A stretch of 64,000 nt of DNA. It comes from Filosporella fistucella. Lineage: Eukaryota > Ascomycota > Leotiomycetes > Helotiales. A program made the translations under genes and the position numbers. The notes below the pieces were generated by a model. The model saw only the letters and a program-made list of their open reading frames with translations. It was not told the origin of the DNA and did no database searches. The stretch's first letter is position 1, and every line of letters begins with the position of its first letter. Location: NCBI GenBank assembly GCA_030077755.1, contig JAQJZZ010000002.1, positions 1,922,001-1,986,000 of the forward strand. The letters run 5' to 3'. Shown in pieces: positions 9,632-23,084 of the stretch.

Positions 9632-12030
9632 TCACATTGTATTATCAAAATCCATCGTGTCAAATCGTGTCAAATCAGCCTCCCAGATCGGCATCATACC
9701 AGAATTTCCAGCAAGGTAGTTGTCGAATAGCATCGACATGTTGCCCATACTATCCAGTTGAAATGTATCCCAATTTTCCGGTGGAAACATTTGTCCATTT
9801 TGAGTGTTATTCAGTCCAGGATTATATTGCTGTTCACTGGTTGTAGGTCTGCTACTCGACGAAGCGTCGAAAGCAGCCTTTTCCCCATTGCCTCTCAGAC
9901 CTTGGCTGAGATTTTGCTCGATGCAGGATTTAGCACCTTTCAGCAGGATCTTGCATATTCTATGAAGCTTGTTTGCGCCAGGTGCGCGGGTCGAAGCCAT
10001 TTCGAGTGAGTCCACTACCTGACTCAAAAGTACCAAATCGTCGTTGTTCGTTTCGAGGATTGACGCTCCGAGTACAACGATGAAAGGAGTGAAGGGACAG
10101 AATGAGAGGTTCCTACGATTTCAAATTTCAGTAGTGTACAAAGGTATGGCGACAACGTTCCTTACCAGTCAATGTACATTCTCAGCGAGTTGTCTTTCTT
10201 ATCAAAAAACTTGGCGCAAAGATCAGTATGAACCTGGAGTGCCTCACGAGCCGTCCAAATACAGTCCTCCGCAAACATTAGGGGATTGTCCGGTTCTGGT
10301 GTAGGAAGCGCTCGATATACCAGTGTCAAATTCGATAGTATCGTCACCTCTGTGTCTGTGAAGGGAATGTTATCTTGATCTGGCATGCTTGCAAATACTT
10401 TCTGTGGTGATTTAGCCAGGTTCTTCCATGTATCGAAGAGTACAAACTTTGCACCGAATCCGCATATCCAAAATTTCGCGAGCAAGTGCTCGAGCAATCT
10501 GCTCTCTCTGTTGTGGACTTTGAATCTGACCCTGTGCTGAATATAATCTGTCATAGATCTTGCCTTGTATCACAGCCAGATCTAGCCACACTTTATATAT
10601 ACCATATACTGGAACATCAGGAAATGTCGAATATGGAGTTGTGATGTCAAAATCCGAGAAATTCGAAGTACGGCCGAAATTTAGTGCGAGTTGTTTATCT
10701 AAAGCGTACGTAAACCAGAAGAGAGTCTTTTTGGTATGTGTTTCCATTGTTTCACCCTCCGGTGGATCTTTGAGTCGATTGAGTCCGCTATCCAAACAGA
10801 GGCGCGCAGACATCGATATCAAAGTCCATGCTTGCTGTACCTTGGACTGGGCCAACGCGACCTGACTCTGCAGGGTGTCAGTAAGTTTCTAGATTTTCAC
10901 TGGTCCATGTTGACTCACTGCGAACAAAAGCATCTCTATATTAGCATCTGTCGGATCTAAAAATGGGCTTATTCTGTTAATCGTCATGCTCACATTGCGT
11001 TCGCATATGGCTACCGATTCTTCAATGGTTTGGGCATCAAGACCGTGGTCTGTCCAAAAATCTGCCCTAGCATTGACCAAAATACTTAGCAGCCCTCCAT
11101 TGGCTACGATGAATTCCGACATGGTATATCCATCCATGGGAAAGTATACCTTTTGACAAATTTCTTTGAATTTTGGCACATCCACCATGGGAGTGTAGAG
11201 TAAGAATTCGCCTGGCCCAATGGCATCCGGGGAATTTACTAATATGTGAGTTAGTGATCAAACCAATATCCATAGGAGGACATACCACTGATGAGATGAA
11301 GGACTCGAAGTGCCGTTTCTTTAGGGATCATTGACAGAGTTGTGCTGAAGGGTTCGAGTTCTTTATTCTCACCTTCGCGCAACACCTCTCGAAGAGCTTG
11401 AAGTGTCGATTGCGTTTCATAGTTGGCGTTTGAGGCAGGTGAGTTATTGAGAGTTTGTTCCAGAAGCCTGCCTGTCTGCTGGGAGTGCATTTCAAATGAC
11501 GATTCCCCGAGATATGGAATTGCTCTTTTGGAAACATGTGGTGCTTGCCGTGGGCTGTTAGTGGGCCAGGGACTTGGGAAGCCTACATCGCCGGACTCGG
11601 TCGAGCGAGGGGTTGAATGAGGTGATGGACGTTGATGAATGCCCAAAGTGGAGGATTTCGTCAAAGTACTCAATGTAACCTGGAGTTGTGAGAGTTTCTC
11701 GTTAATTTCTCCGATCTGGTCCTCACTTGAAAATTGAAGGTCAGCAATGAGTACGGAACATGGAGTTCTAATCTCACTATCTACTGGAAAGAGCAACCCG
11801 CTGCTTCTTCTCCAAGGGGTTTCGAACAGGTGCTGCAGTCCGGCAAGGAATGTTCGCACTCTTACAAGCAGAACACGGGGCTAGTTTATCGCATTTTATC
11901 TATATTTAGTTAGCTTCGAAACATCTTGAATATACCAGAACCAAGGCACCTTTCTTGTTTTACAAGCCTCGCACGCTCTTAGTCTTGTACTGATTATGGA
12001 CGAATCTGCGTCCTCGTCTGCCCCACTCAT
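9632..12030 (-). CDS. Zn(II)2Cys6 transcription factor with fungal-specific TF domain
   Basis: Seven exons: 12030-11950, 11899-11778, 11725-11286, 11238-10919, 10867-10448, 10401-10166 and 10112-9632; 699 residues with consistent phases. The zinc cluster is split by intron 1: ACEACKTRK in exon 1, then IKCDKLAPCSACKSANIPC in exon 2, matching Cx2Cx6Cx6Cx2Cx6C. A short coiled-coil linker (EDQIGEINEKLSQLQ) follows. The middle region (about residues 220-500) has the fungal-specific TF domain with the usual ARLCLDSGLNR motif, then KKTLFWFTYALDKQLALNFGR. The C-terminus is Asn/Gln/Met-rich and could be an activation region. Donor GTGCCT of intron 1 is weak, but the split motif is restored exactly by it. 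The gene is divergent from an ABC transporter across 600 bases, which suggests control of that pump; the true target is unknown. Confidence 0.85.
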
Positions 12031-12630
12031 ATCAGGTGATCGACTATGGGTTTGTCCAGATACTCGATTTGAAGGTGTAGATGGGCCGGGAGTGAATGGG
12101 AAGTTGAAGCCGCGGGCTTTTGAGACTCAAGGGCAATTTACCTTACAGGTACCATTGGCATGAGTCACTTCGCCGTAATGGCATGTCTCAACAGGCAGCC
12201 TTGATACCAGTAAGCACTGATTTACTGAGAATTTGTTCTGGATGAAGATGTAAGGCGGGGTGCGGGAGAGACCGATGGAGCCCTCGGATTCCGCGGAAGC
12301 CGACTTTACTTAGAAGCGTCAGAAATAAATCCCAGACCTTCATTCGTCCATTGCCCAAGAAACCGCTCGCTTTTGTCTTGGGCTTGCAGACTTTATTTTG
12401 CCAATGCGTAATTTACGCCTTTTCACAATCCCTTCTATGACGAGTCACACCTACTCCATGTCTTGGGTTTACAACGCCGTCGGATTCTTCTCGGCCGCGT
12501 TTTGCGAGAGATGATCTTGGGAATGAGAAGCACCATTATAAAGACGCCGGCCAAAGGCTAGAGACAGAAACACCTGATTAATCCAATTTCTGGGACTGCA
12601 TCTTTTCATTCCTTTAGTTTGCAACTTCCA
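12031..12630. promoter_or_regulatory. shared divergent promoter of Zn2Cys6 regulator and ABCB transporter
   Basis: 600 bases between the two start codons. CGG/CCG triplets are frequent. At 12290-12297 is TCCGCGGA, the exact pleiotropic drug response element bound by the yeast Zn2Cys6 factors Pdr1/Pdr3; it overlaps CGGATTCCG at 12285-12293. A second CCGCGG core is at 12110-12115. Zn2Cys6 proteins bind such triplet pairs, so autoregulation and control of the transporter are reasonable guesses. No TATA box stands out. Confidence 0.5.
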
Positions 12631-15600
12631 ATGCACGAGAAAGCAGACAGCCCTCGGCCTTCGCGCTCGACTGAAGAACATGTCACCCTGGCGACCCAAG
12701 AAAGCGATGAGCTGCCCTTGCCAGAGGAACCATCGGGATCATTCAAAGATTTCGTGGTAAGCATTTATTCTGCAGAAATGGTATGTCATGAAGCTTATAA
12801 AATTGCCAGAGAATCTTCAAATATGCGGATCGCCTTGGCTGGATCCTCAATATCATCTCTCTGGTGACCTCTATTGGAGCTGGTGTCGCACTGCCTTTGA
12901 TGACCATTGTGTTTGGCAACTCTGTGGCTCAATTCAATGATTTCGCTGCTGGAAGAACGAGTCCGGCCGAGTTTCAAAGTCAGATCTACGATTATGTGTA
13001 AGAAATCTTCCGAACTTTGATCGAAGTGGCTAATCCACTTAGGCTGTGGTTTGTCTATCTATTCGTAGGGAAGCTGGTTCTGTCCTACGTCTCGACGATA
13101 GTGATATGCATTTCTGCCATCAGAACAACACGGGATCTCCGTCAGGCCTCCTTGAATAGCATCCTGCGAAAAGAAATATGGCATTTCGACAGTAAAGACC
13201 CCTCCTCGGTGGCCATTTTGGTAACCACCAATGGAGCTCGAGTCAACAAAGGCATCGCCGACAAATTGGCATTTCTCGTCCAATATGTGGCAATGTTCTT
13301 TTCAGCATTTATTGTCTCGATTGCGATTCAATGGAAATTGACACTCATAACCATGAGTATCATACCTGCGATTTTCTTGATCACCTCTATATGCGTAGCA
13401 CTCGATGCAACAGTTGAGTCGCGTGTGATGCGTCACTACTCTAGAGGAGGCTCAATAGCCCAAGAAGCCATCTCGACAATTAGAAATGTACATGCTTTCT
13501 GGGCTCAATCGAAAATGATTGCCAAGTATGATAAGGTTCTCCAGCAAGCTCATATAGAAGGCAACAAGAAATCAATTCTTTACGGTGTGTTATTCTCAAC
13601 AGAATACTTCTGTGTTTTCTCGGGAGTTGCACTTGCTTTCTGGAAAGGGTACAAGATGTTCGCCAGCGGCGAAATTGATGACGTTGGAACAGTCTTCACG
13701 GTTGTCTTTTCCGTCCTGATAGCAGCATCCACCGTTTCAGCTATTGCTCCTCAATTCCAGACATTCACGAATGCAGCAGCTGCTGCTTCCGAACTTTTCA
13801 GTATCATCGATAAACCTTCTCAATTAGATCCTCTGTCAGAAGATGGCGAAAAGCCTTTTGATTGCGTAGGACAAATTGAAGTTAGAGATTTATGCTTCTC
13901 ATATCCTTCGAGACCGAGTATAAAAGTCTTGAAAAAATTGAATATTTCAATCCCCGCGGGCAAGACTACAGCACTGGTCGGGGTGAGTGGCTGTGGTAAG
14001 AGCACTCTGATCGGGTTGTTAGAGCGATGGTACGAGAGAGAATCCGGCTCAATTGAGCTTGACGGCATGGACATTACAAAATACAACACCAAATGGCTAC
14101 GAAGCCAGATTGGGCTCGTACAACAGGTAAACCAAATTTTTCCAATCTTCACCTCACGTTACTGATCTTGCATAGGAGCCGGTCTTATTTCAGGGAAGCG
14201 TCTTCCAGAATGTGGCGAACGGCTTCATCGATATTCAGAGGTCATTGAGCAGAGAAGAGCAAATGAAGCTGGTTCAAGAAGCTTGTGAAACGAGTTATGC
14301 TCACGAGTTCATCTGCGAACTTCCCAGAGTAAGCCTGATGTCAAAACTTCAACGACATGTACTGACGTGCTAGGGGTATGATACTGAAGTTGGGGAAGCA
14401 GCCGGTTTGTTATCTGGCGGGCAGCGTCAACGAATTGCTATAGCACGAAGCATCATTTCAGACCCAAAGATCCTTCTCCTCGACGAAGCCACTAGTGCTC
14501 TCGATCCTCGAGCCGAGGGCGTCGTTCAAAGAGCACTTGATCGAGTCTCTGCAAATCGAACAACTTTGGTGATTGCTCATAAGCTGGCGACAATCAAGAA
14601 TGCAGACAGCATCGCAGTCATCTCTGATGGGAATGTCGTCGAGCAGGGTACTCATGACGAGCTACTGGGCCTAGGTGGTCGATATTCTAAACTTGTTGCA
14701 GCCCAAGACATCGGTGGAAAAGTATCCGATGGTGACAATGATTCAGAGACCAAGGAAAAAATGGACGGAACTGAGCTTAAACAACACAATTCACTATACA
14801 AGCCCCTTACCGCTGTCCAGGAAGGTATTGCGACTGAGCCTGAGATTGGAACCCTTGGCTATTCGCTCATCAAATGTATCTGGATCATGTTCCGAGAACA
14901 AAAGTCCCTATATCCTCACTTCTTCGTATCAGCTCTAGCTTGTCTTGTAGCAGGTGCTACGTTTCCAGGTCAAGCTTTGATATTCGCCCGAGTTTTCCGC
15001 GTATTCGTTCTCCCACCAGATGAGGCGCAATCACAAGCAAATTTTTACTCCCTGATGTTCTTCGTCATTGCGATCGGAAACCTCGTTTCTTACTTTGTCA
15101 TTGGCATTCTCTGCAACATCATTGCACAAGAAGTCACTCATCGCTACCGGAAGGAGATGTTTACAAACATCCTGAAGCAAGACATGGATTTCTTCAACCT
15201 TCCCGGAAATAACTCCGGAGCACTCACTTCGAAGTTATCCTCGCTCCCTACTTCACTACAAGATCTCATCAGTGCGAATATTTTGTTGATATTCATTATC
15301 TTGATCAACATCACGGCAAGCAGCGTCTTAGCTTTGGCTTATGGGTGGAAATTATCACTTGTTGTCATCTTTGGAGGGATTTTCCCTCTTATAGCATTTG
15401 GCTACTTACGCATCCGTCTCGAAACTGCTTTGGAAGCAAAGAACTCTGTTCGATTTGCTGAGAGTGCAGGGTTAGCAAGTGAAGCAGTCATGGCAATCAA
15501 GACTGTCTCCTCTCTCACACTTGAGTCTACTGTTCTAGACAGATATTCATACCTAGTTAGTGGTATCGTGCGCAACTCTACACAGTCTCTTCTCTGGACA

Positions 15601-16626
15601 ATAGGCTGGTATGCTATCTCGCAATCCCTTGAATTCCTTGTTATGGCTCTCGGATTCTGGTATGGCTCGAAATTGCTTGCAGAAGGCGAGTATACTGCAG
15701 ACCAATTCTACATTATCTTCATCGGTACGCTCTTCGCGGGTCAAGCAGCAGCTCAATTTTTCGGTTACTCTACATCCATCACCCAATCAGTTGGAGCAGC
15801 AAACTACATCCTATGGCTCCGTAGTAGGGTACCAGTTATGCAAGAAACACCAGACAACTGCGACAAAGCTCCTCCGTCTGAAGGAGGCGAGATCGGTCTT
15901 TCTGCAATGAGCTTCAAGTATCCTCGCCGCGAAGCAAGAGTTCTACGAGATATCACAATGAAAATTCCGTCCGGTTACTTCGCAGCTTTCGTCGGGCCTT
16001 CAGGATGCGGCAAATCAACCATGATATCTCTTCTCGAGCGCTTCTACGATCCCACGTTGGGACATATTACCTTCTCTAACGCTGATATAGCAAGCTACTC
16101 CCCTCGTCTATACCGCTCTCAAATTTCCCTCGTCCAGCAAGAACCAACTTTGTATTCTGGCTCCATATACGAAAACGTAACTTTGGGATTAGAAGAAGAA
16201 GCAACAGAGGAACAAGTGAAGGAAGCATGTCGCCAAGCCAATGCCCTGGAATTCATCGATTCCCTGCCCGAAGGGATGTCAACACCTTGTGGTAACCGTG
16301 GACTACAATTCTCAGGCGGTCAGAAACAGCGTATCGCTATCGCTCGCGCTTTGATTCGAAAGCCCAAATTGTTACTTCTAGATGAGGCTACAAGTGCACT
16401 GGATACACAATCTGAAAGAGTTGTACAAGAAGCTTTGGACCAAGCAAAGGAGGGAAGAACGACGATTGCGGTGGCTCATAGATTGAGTACTGTTGTAAAA
16501 GCGGATGTCATATTTGTTTTTGGAGATGGTAGAGTTCTTGAATGTGGGACGCATCAGGAGTTGAAGGAGAGGAGGGGAAGGTATTGGGATATGGTGCAGC
16601 AGCAGAGTTTGGATAGGGAGGTTTGA
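12631..16626 (+). CDS. ABCB-type (MDR) full-size ABC transporter
   Basis: Five exons: 12631-12756, 12810-12997, 13043-14126, 14176-14328 and 14374-16626; 1267 residues, frame closed at every junction. Architecture is (TMD-NBD)x2. TMD1 begins in exon 2 (IFKYADRLGWILNIISLV). NBD1 has Walker A GVSGCGKST, Q-loop GLVQQEPVLFQG (across intron 3), signature LSGGQRQR and Walker B ILLLDEATSALD. TMD2 follows a charged linker. NBD2 has Walker A GPSGCGKST, Q-loop SLVQQEPTLYSG, signature FSGGQKQR and LLLLDEATSALD, then H-loop AVAHRLST. Both ATP sites keep their key residues, so the pump should be active. Relatives export lipophilic drugs, mating pheromone or secondary metabolites at the plasma membrane; substrate is unknown. 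The nearest neighbour is the divergent Zn2Cys6 regulator. Confidence 0.93.
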
Positions 16627-17768
16627 AGATTCTTCTATGTATAAAATTTTTGTATGGTTTTTAGGATAGGCCCCTTTTATGTAATTTAGACTTAGATGGT
16701 ACATTTTTTAAACCTCATTCTACCACTTTCTCGTGTCTCTTATTTCAGGATATTATTGTCTTACTACTTTGTGAAGTCCATTCACTCCCATTTCCTGGAC
16801 AAAGCCTGGCACTCCAAACTTCCTAAAGCTTTGGGCTGCTACCCACTCCAAATGCCTTAAAAAATCGAAGAACTTCGCTTTCCAATTGCAAGTAGGGTTC
16901 ATGCCCAGTAATCGACACCTGGTAAATAGTCGCCCACTACTCATCCCAGCCCACCCCCAAAAGTAAATTTCAAAAGGCAAACCCCCAATACATTAATTGA
17001 TAGTGACGATTCACCCTTTCACATCAGCTCATAGAGCAAAGACGAAATGCTTCTGTAAACGCCCGGCTAAACATCGGTATATATTCCCTCTCCACGGCGT
17101 ATAAAGCGACCGCAACTAGCTACAAGTGGACGATGGCGGAGTCCCATCGTGGACCAGTGGACCAGTGGTGCCACAAGCTTCGTGGGGATGATGGAAGTAT
17201 ATTCTCTGAGTTATCTGCTTAGTTAGATACTTGTTTGAAGCTTTATAATAGGAGGTGGGTTATAGTAAGGAAGGATAGTTATAATGAGGAATGATATTGT
17301 TGTCAAGGAATAGGACTGTCAATATCTATGACCGCAACAGTTTTGTTTCTGTCTCGATAGTTGGGAAGAGTAAACGAAGTTCATATATTGCCTGAAATGT
17401 CCAAAGAGTTTCAATGTCCTGAACTTGGATTGACTCTTAAATTGAAATCATTGACTAGCGACAAATTGAGATATTAAAGGGACCTGCAAAGTTCTTATAG
17501 CAAAGTAGAATGAAATATAATCTGGAATGTTCTTCTTAACGCAGCAGATTGATAGCGTCTATCTCTGTATGAAGGGAGCACTTGCTTTAATTTTTTAAGT
17601 CTTCGTGAAATGTTGAATATGCCATTGAAGTACAGAATCTGGGTCAGCCAGGATCTATGAAGCATCCGACTAAATCCATGCTAAGACACCATCTGCCAAC
17701 GCCTGAACACCTGGACAATGACACCAGTAATGCTCCTTTTTCGCCCTAGGTATGTCGAGCCAACATCT
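16627..17768. other. intergenic, 3' of ABC transporter
   Basis: 1142 bases between two convergent genes. Small ORFs only. GGACCAGT occurs twice in tandem near 17152-17168. Nothing else recognised. Confidence 0.5.
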
Positions 17769-18246
17769 CTACTCCGCATCTGGATACAGTGAATCCATAT
17801 CAGGGTATTCCACATCCCAAATCCTCCTTGAAGCTTTCCCTTTACCCTTTGCTTCAGCCTGGCCATCCACGAACAAAAACGCGATTTGAGCACAATCTTT
17901 CACTCCAAGACTAGAACAGCTCTCGCTATCGTTTCTGCCTGTATCTAGCTCATCCCATCCTTCTTGAGGCTCCAATTCGTCTTTGAGAACAGCGAAAATT
18001 ATATCATCCTTTGACGTGGGTATTTGGACACGGCCGGATGATGAAAGTATACCGCGAGGATAGCGCTCTTTGAGAGTTGAAAGGAGCTCTGTTTTGATGT
18101 CTGCAAAAGATGTGGATGCGGGGAGGAGAAGAACGACTGTCGTTTTGTGGTGTTTAAAGCGGAGGGTCAAGGCTGATGGATCATCAGTAGAGCGGGCCTG
18201 ATAAGGTTAGCAGTACAATGGTCAAGAGAAACATGTTGTATACCAT
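17769..18246 (-). CDS. small conserved-looking protein, first exon is the start codon only
   Basis: Model: exon 1 is ATG alone (18246-18244), followed by GTATAC; exon 2 runs 18197-17769 after acceptor TTATCAG. This gives 143 residues starting MARSTDDPSALTLRFK. The N-terminal 75 residues have a beta-grasp-like alternation (TLRFKHHKTTVVLLL, then IKTELLSTLKERYPRG) that recalls ubiquitin-like folds, and the C-terminus is acidic, ending EYPDMDSLYPDAE. I do not recognise the family. Without the ATG-only exon the first in-frame start would be a non-ATG codon, so the split start codon is the most economical model. The gene is divergent from the membrane protein gene at 18442 with 195 bases between them. 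Confidence 0.6.
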
Positions 18247-18441
18247 TGTGGATTAACCTCCTAGAGTAGAACGCGGCTGTAGAAATGTTGTTGTCGCAAG
18301 ATGTTTGGAGGGGCAATCAGGCGCGAAAGTTCGCGCAGTCACGTGCAGGAATACATCAACTGAGACATCAGATCGCGCATTTCTTCAGCCTCGCAGCACG
18401 ACCTCACAACGTCTCCCAGTCATTACTCACCACTGAAACCA

Positions 18442-19119
18442 ATGGCAGAAGCAGAAGATGAAGCTGCAAAAGCAAAGAGAGCAGAATATCTTGCGGAATG
18501 GAATCGCCAATTGCGTTTCGAATCCCGACTTAACATCCCTTTCGCATTGCGACTTCCTCTGGCAGCATCCCTTTCTGCTGTAGCAGGCCTAGCATTAGGC
18601 ATTTCGCATGGAAGTCAGGTAGCAGGATATAGATTCAGAGCTGAAAATGCGCATCGATTACCTACAAATCCGACAGGATGGTATCTCTACCACAAGAGCA
18701 AGAATTATCATATGGCGTTCGGAGGAGTCAAAGAAGGACTGAAGCTAGGAGGAAAGCTCAGTTTTTGGACCGCAGGATTTTTCGGCATAGAAGATATGTT
18801 TGATAGGTATAGAGGCACAAAAGACTTTGTCAATACGGTTATTGCAAGTCTCAGTATGGCGGGGGCATTCAGTCTATGGAGTATGTATCTCCTTGGATCC
18901 CCCCACACACTACTAATATATTCCACAGGTAGATTCCCCATTACTACAGCAGCGAGAACGGCGAAGAGTGCGCTGGCTATTGGATTAGCATTTGGTCTTG
19001 CACAGGATGCTATTGGAGCAGCCAGAGGAAGAAGACCGGGCTATGTGGACTTCATTATGCGTAGAGGACGACGAAGAGAAAGAGCCGATGTTAATGTACA
19101 GAGGCCCGAAATGGCATGA
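18442..19119 (+). CDS. small Tim17/Tim22-like membrane protein
   Basis: Two exons, 18442-18880 and 18929-19119, give 209 residues. The intron (GTATGT...CCACAG, 48 bp, branch CTAAT) is a multiple of three and stop-free, so retention would add 16 residues. After a charged N-terminus (EDEAAKAKRAEYLAEW) come several glycine/alanine-rich hydrophobic segments at about residues 33-55, 88-105, 127-147 and 160-185. The GGVKEGLKLGGKLSFWTAGF stretch recalls the Tim17/Tim22/Tim23 family of the mitochondrial inner membrane. The C-terminus is arginine-rich. Family assignment is tentative because the PRAT motif is not clearly complete. A role in mitochondrial membrane biology is an inference. Confidence 0.65.
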   Translation: MAEAEDEAAKAKRAEYLAEWNRQLRFESRLNIPFALRLPLAASLSAVAGLALGISHGSQVAGYRFRAENAHRLPTNPTGWYLYHKSKNYHMAFGGVKEGLKLGGKLSFWTAGFFGIEDMFDRYRGTKDFVNTVIASLSMAGAFSLWSMYLLGSPHTLLIYSTGRFPITTAARTAKSALAIGLAFGLAQDAIGAARGRRPGYVDFIMRRGRRRERADVNVQRPEMA

Positions 19120-19480
19120 CGAATGATCTACTGATATGCGTTGTTGATATGTGAGAGACCACTCATCGTCAAGTGTTGACCTGGTCTACATGGCGCGGCG
19201 CTATGTGTCGACACAATTCGCGGCTTTCGTCGGTTCAAGCTGATAAGCCTCAGCAATTGGCTGCGATAACAACAACACTATCGTCGGTCTTGCCCCTCAT
19301 TCTGTAACTGTCATCAGGTACTGGTACTGTGAATGCTGTGTTTCTTGCCGAGATCGGTTCTTTGTTCTAATTGAACAATTATATAATTCTTTGTCTTCCG
19401 AGTTCAACTTCTTCCATACAATTATTCTCTTTCACTTCTCATTTCCCAATTCAATATCGGCCAATTGGCTCGCAGTTGCG
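19120..19480. promoter_or_regulatory. promoter and leader of proline dehydrogenase gene
   Basis: 361 bases between two same-strand genes. Pyrimidine-rich stretches precede the ATG at 19481. No specific operator recognised. Confidence 0.35.
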
Positions 19481-20950
19481 ATGGCAGGCTCAAAGACAAC
19501 GTTGCTTTCGAAAAGCAAGGCATTCACCATTTCTCAACGATCAATTTCTTCCCAAACTCTTCGTCGACAGTCTTCAATTGCCGCAGAGCATACTTCTGCT
19601 GTCAAGTTCCCTATCCCGGCAGTTCCTGTCCAAGATCAATCTCCTACGATGTCGCCGCCCTTATCTATCCTCCCACTTTCCTCAATTCTCAGGTCATTGG
19701 CAATAACTTCAATTTCATCATCTCGAGTAGGTACTCTCCACCTCTGTCCACTGCTCAATCCCTGATGTCTCCAGCTACTTCTTACCCCCTCTTTGGCGAT
19801 TATGTCCACCCTCGCCCACTCCCAATCCCCAATCCTTTCTCCAGACTCGAATCCGCTTCTACGGTTCTTCCTCAAGAAGACATTCTATCGTCAATTCTGT
19901 GCTGGAGAGAACGCAAAAGAAGTATCGTCTACAGTCAATTACCTCCGCTCTCTCGGCTTCAGTGGCGTTATCTTAGCATATGCAAAGGAGGTTGTCATTC
20001 CCGAGTCGGAGACCACATCTCTTGCTTCATGCGGAAAATCAGAGGCGGCAGACGCATGTATAAAACAAGAAATTATTCCGTGGGCAAACGGCACATTGGA
20101 CACAATTCGGATGACGCGGCCGGGCGATTTCGTAGCTTTGAAGTTCACGGGTGCTGGAAGCCAAGCGCTCTATGATCTTTCAAAGCAGGCCGATCCAAGT
20201 CCAGCATTGAAAGAGGCTATTGACTCTATATGTATACTGGCATCAGAGCGGGGAGTCAAGCTATTGTTTGATGCTGAGCAAGCGGCTTTACAAAAGGGCA
20301 TCGATATGTGGACATTAGACTATATGCGAAAGTATAACAAGTCTACTCCGGGCCATGCAACAATCTACGGTACATATCAAGCCTATCTCAAGGCTACTCC
20401 ATCGGTATTGGCGAGTCATATGGCAGCTGCCGCCAAAGAAGGATTCACACTTGGTGTAAAGTTGGTTAGAGGAGCATATCTCGGGAGTGATCCTAGACAG
20501 CTCATTCACGATACAAAGAACGATACTGATGCATGCTATAATGGCATCGCAGATTCTCTCACACACCGCACATATAACTCCATTTTAAAGCCAGCTTCTT
20601 CAGCTACCCCATACCCCGAAGTCAATGTCGTCCTTGCAGGTCACAACATTACCTCCGTTCGCAAAGTACAATCCGCACGCCAAACACAAGAATCGAAGGG
20701 AGAGAAACAGGTTGAGTTAGTTTATGCTCAACTGCAAGGCATGGCAGATGAAGTCAGCTGCGAGCTTGTGCAACAACAGCAAAAATGTTACAAGTATCTC
20801 GTGTGGGGCACAACAGGGGAGTGCATGAAATACCTCCTCAGAAGAGCGTATGAAAATAGAGACGCAGTAGAAAGAACAAGAGAAGGAAGAAACATGATGG
20901 CTGGCGAAGCGTGGAGAAGAGTAAAGGCATTATTTGGATTAAGTTCTTAG
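19481..20950 (+). CDS. PUT1: proline dehydrogenase (proline oxidase), mitochondrial
   Basis: Two exons, 19481-19726 and 19775-20950, give 473 residues; the 48-bp intron has GTAGGT and TCTCCAG ends, phase 0. The N-terminus is a mitochondrial presequence (KSKAFTISQRSISSQTLRR). The catalytic FAD beta/alpha-barrel has the family landmarks: LLRFFLKKTFYRQFCAGE, LGFSGVILAYAKEV, FVALKFTGAG, LLFDAEQ, KLVRGAYLGSD, and the C-terminal substrate-binding YLLRRAYENRDAV. The enzyme oxidises proline to pyrroline-5-carboxylate and passes electrons to the respiratory chain; it is the first step of proline catabolism. Length is typical of fungal homologues (PUT1/prnD). No other proline-use gene lies nearby, so this is not a prn-type cluster. 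Confidence 0.92.
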
Positions 20951-21702
20951 ATGGGGTAATAATAATTGATTTGTGGGGGTGAGGAGTTTGTGAGTGGGGA
21001 AAGTGGTCAGATGAGACTTTGGACATCGTGGGAGTCACGAGAATGATTGCATTGGGTTTCGGCAGATGGAATGTGCGGCATTAGGTATTATGCTTGGGTT
21101 CAGCGTGCGATGAAGACGAATTATGAGATACGGCTTAGATTGCATACATACATAGCGTTGCTTCTAATACAATGTGCTTGACGAAGCATTTTTCACCTTG
21201 GAATCTACCTAGCAAGGGCAATTTTCCTTGAAGAATATCGACTGTTGGCGGAGGAAAATGAACATTGTATGTGTGAAAGTACCATCTGCCAGATCTACCC
21301 CAATTTGCGTATCCTTTTGATATAAGGTGCCAGTACGTTAGCAGTCAGCTGTATCCGCACAACATTAAAAATATAATATCACTTTTGAATCTACGAACTC
21401 TCCAATCTACCAACTTTCCATTCTACCACACTTCGCAAACGAAAAATGGAGGTCAAAATAAGACAATAACTCAGTATTTTATGCCTAGCTGCCTAACTAA
21501 CACTACCTCTACCCAACTGTTTCAATATCAAGAAGCGAAAGGCACCCAAGAACTCCCTAGCGAATGAAGGGGTATCATCTGTTCTCATCTCATCATTACA
21601 TCGTGAATAAAGCCAAAAGTCCAAAAGCTATAACGAAAAACCAGGACAGAGATGCGAGAGTATGTACAATATGTACATTTTCCAATCCTTCTTTTCTCAT
21701 AC
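20951..21702. other. convergent spacer between PRODH and GH5 genes
   Basis: 752 bases containing both 3' flanks. Short ORFs only; nothing else recognised. Confidence 0.5.

Positions 21703-23084
<1,382 letters not shown>

Noticed and set aside
19465..20175. 236-codon open frame on the plus strand overlapping the proline dehydrogenase gene
   Set aside because: Different frame from the enzyme, no domain, and it crosses that gene's intron; the proline dehydrogenase frame explains the region.
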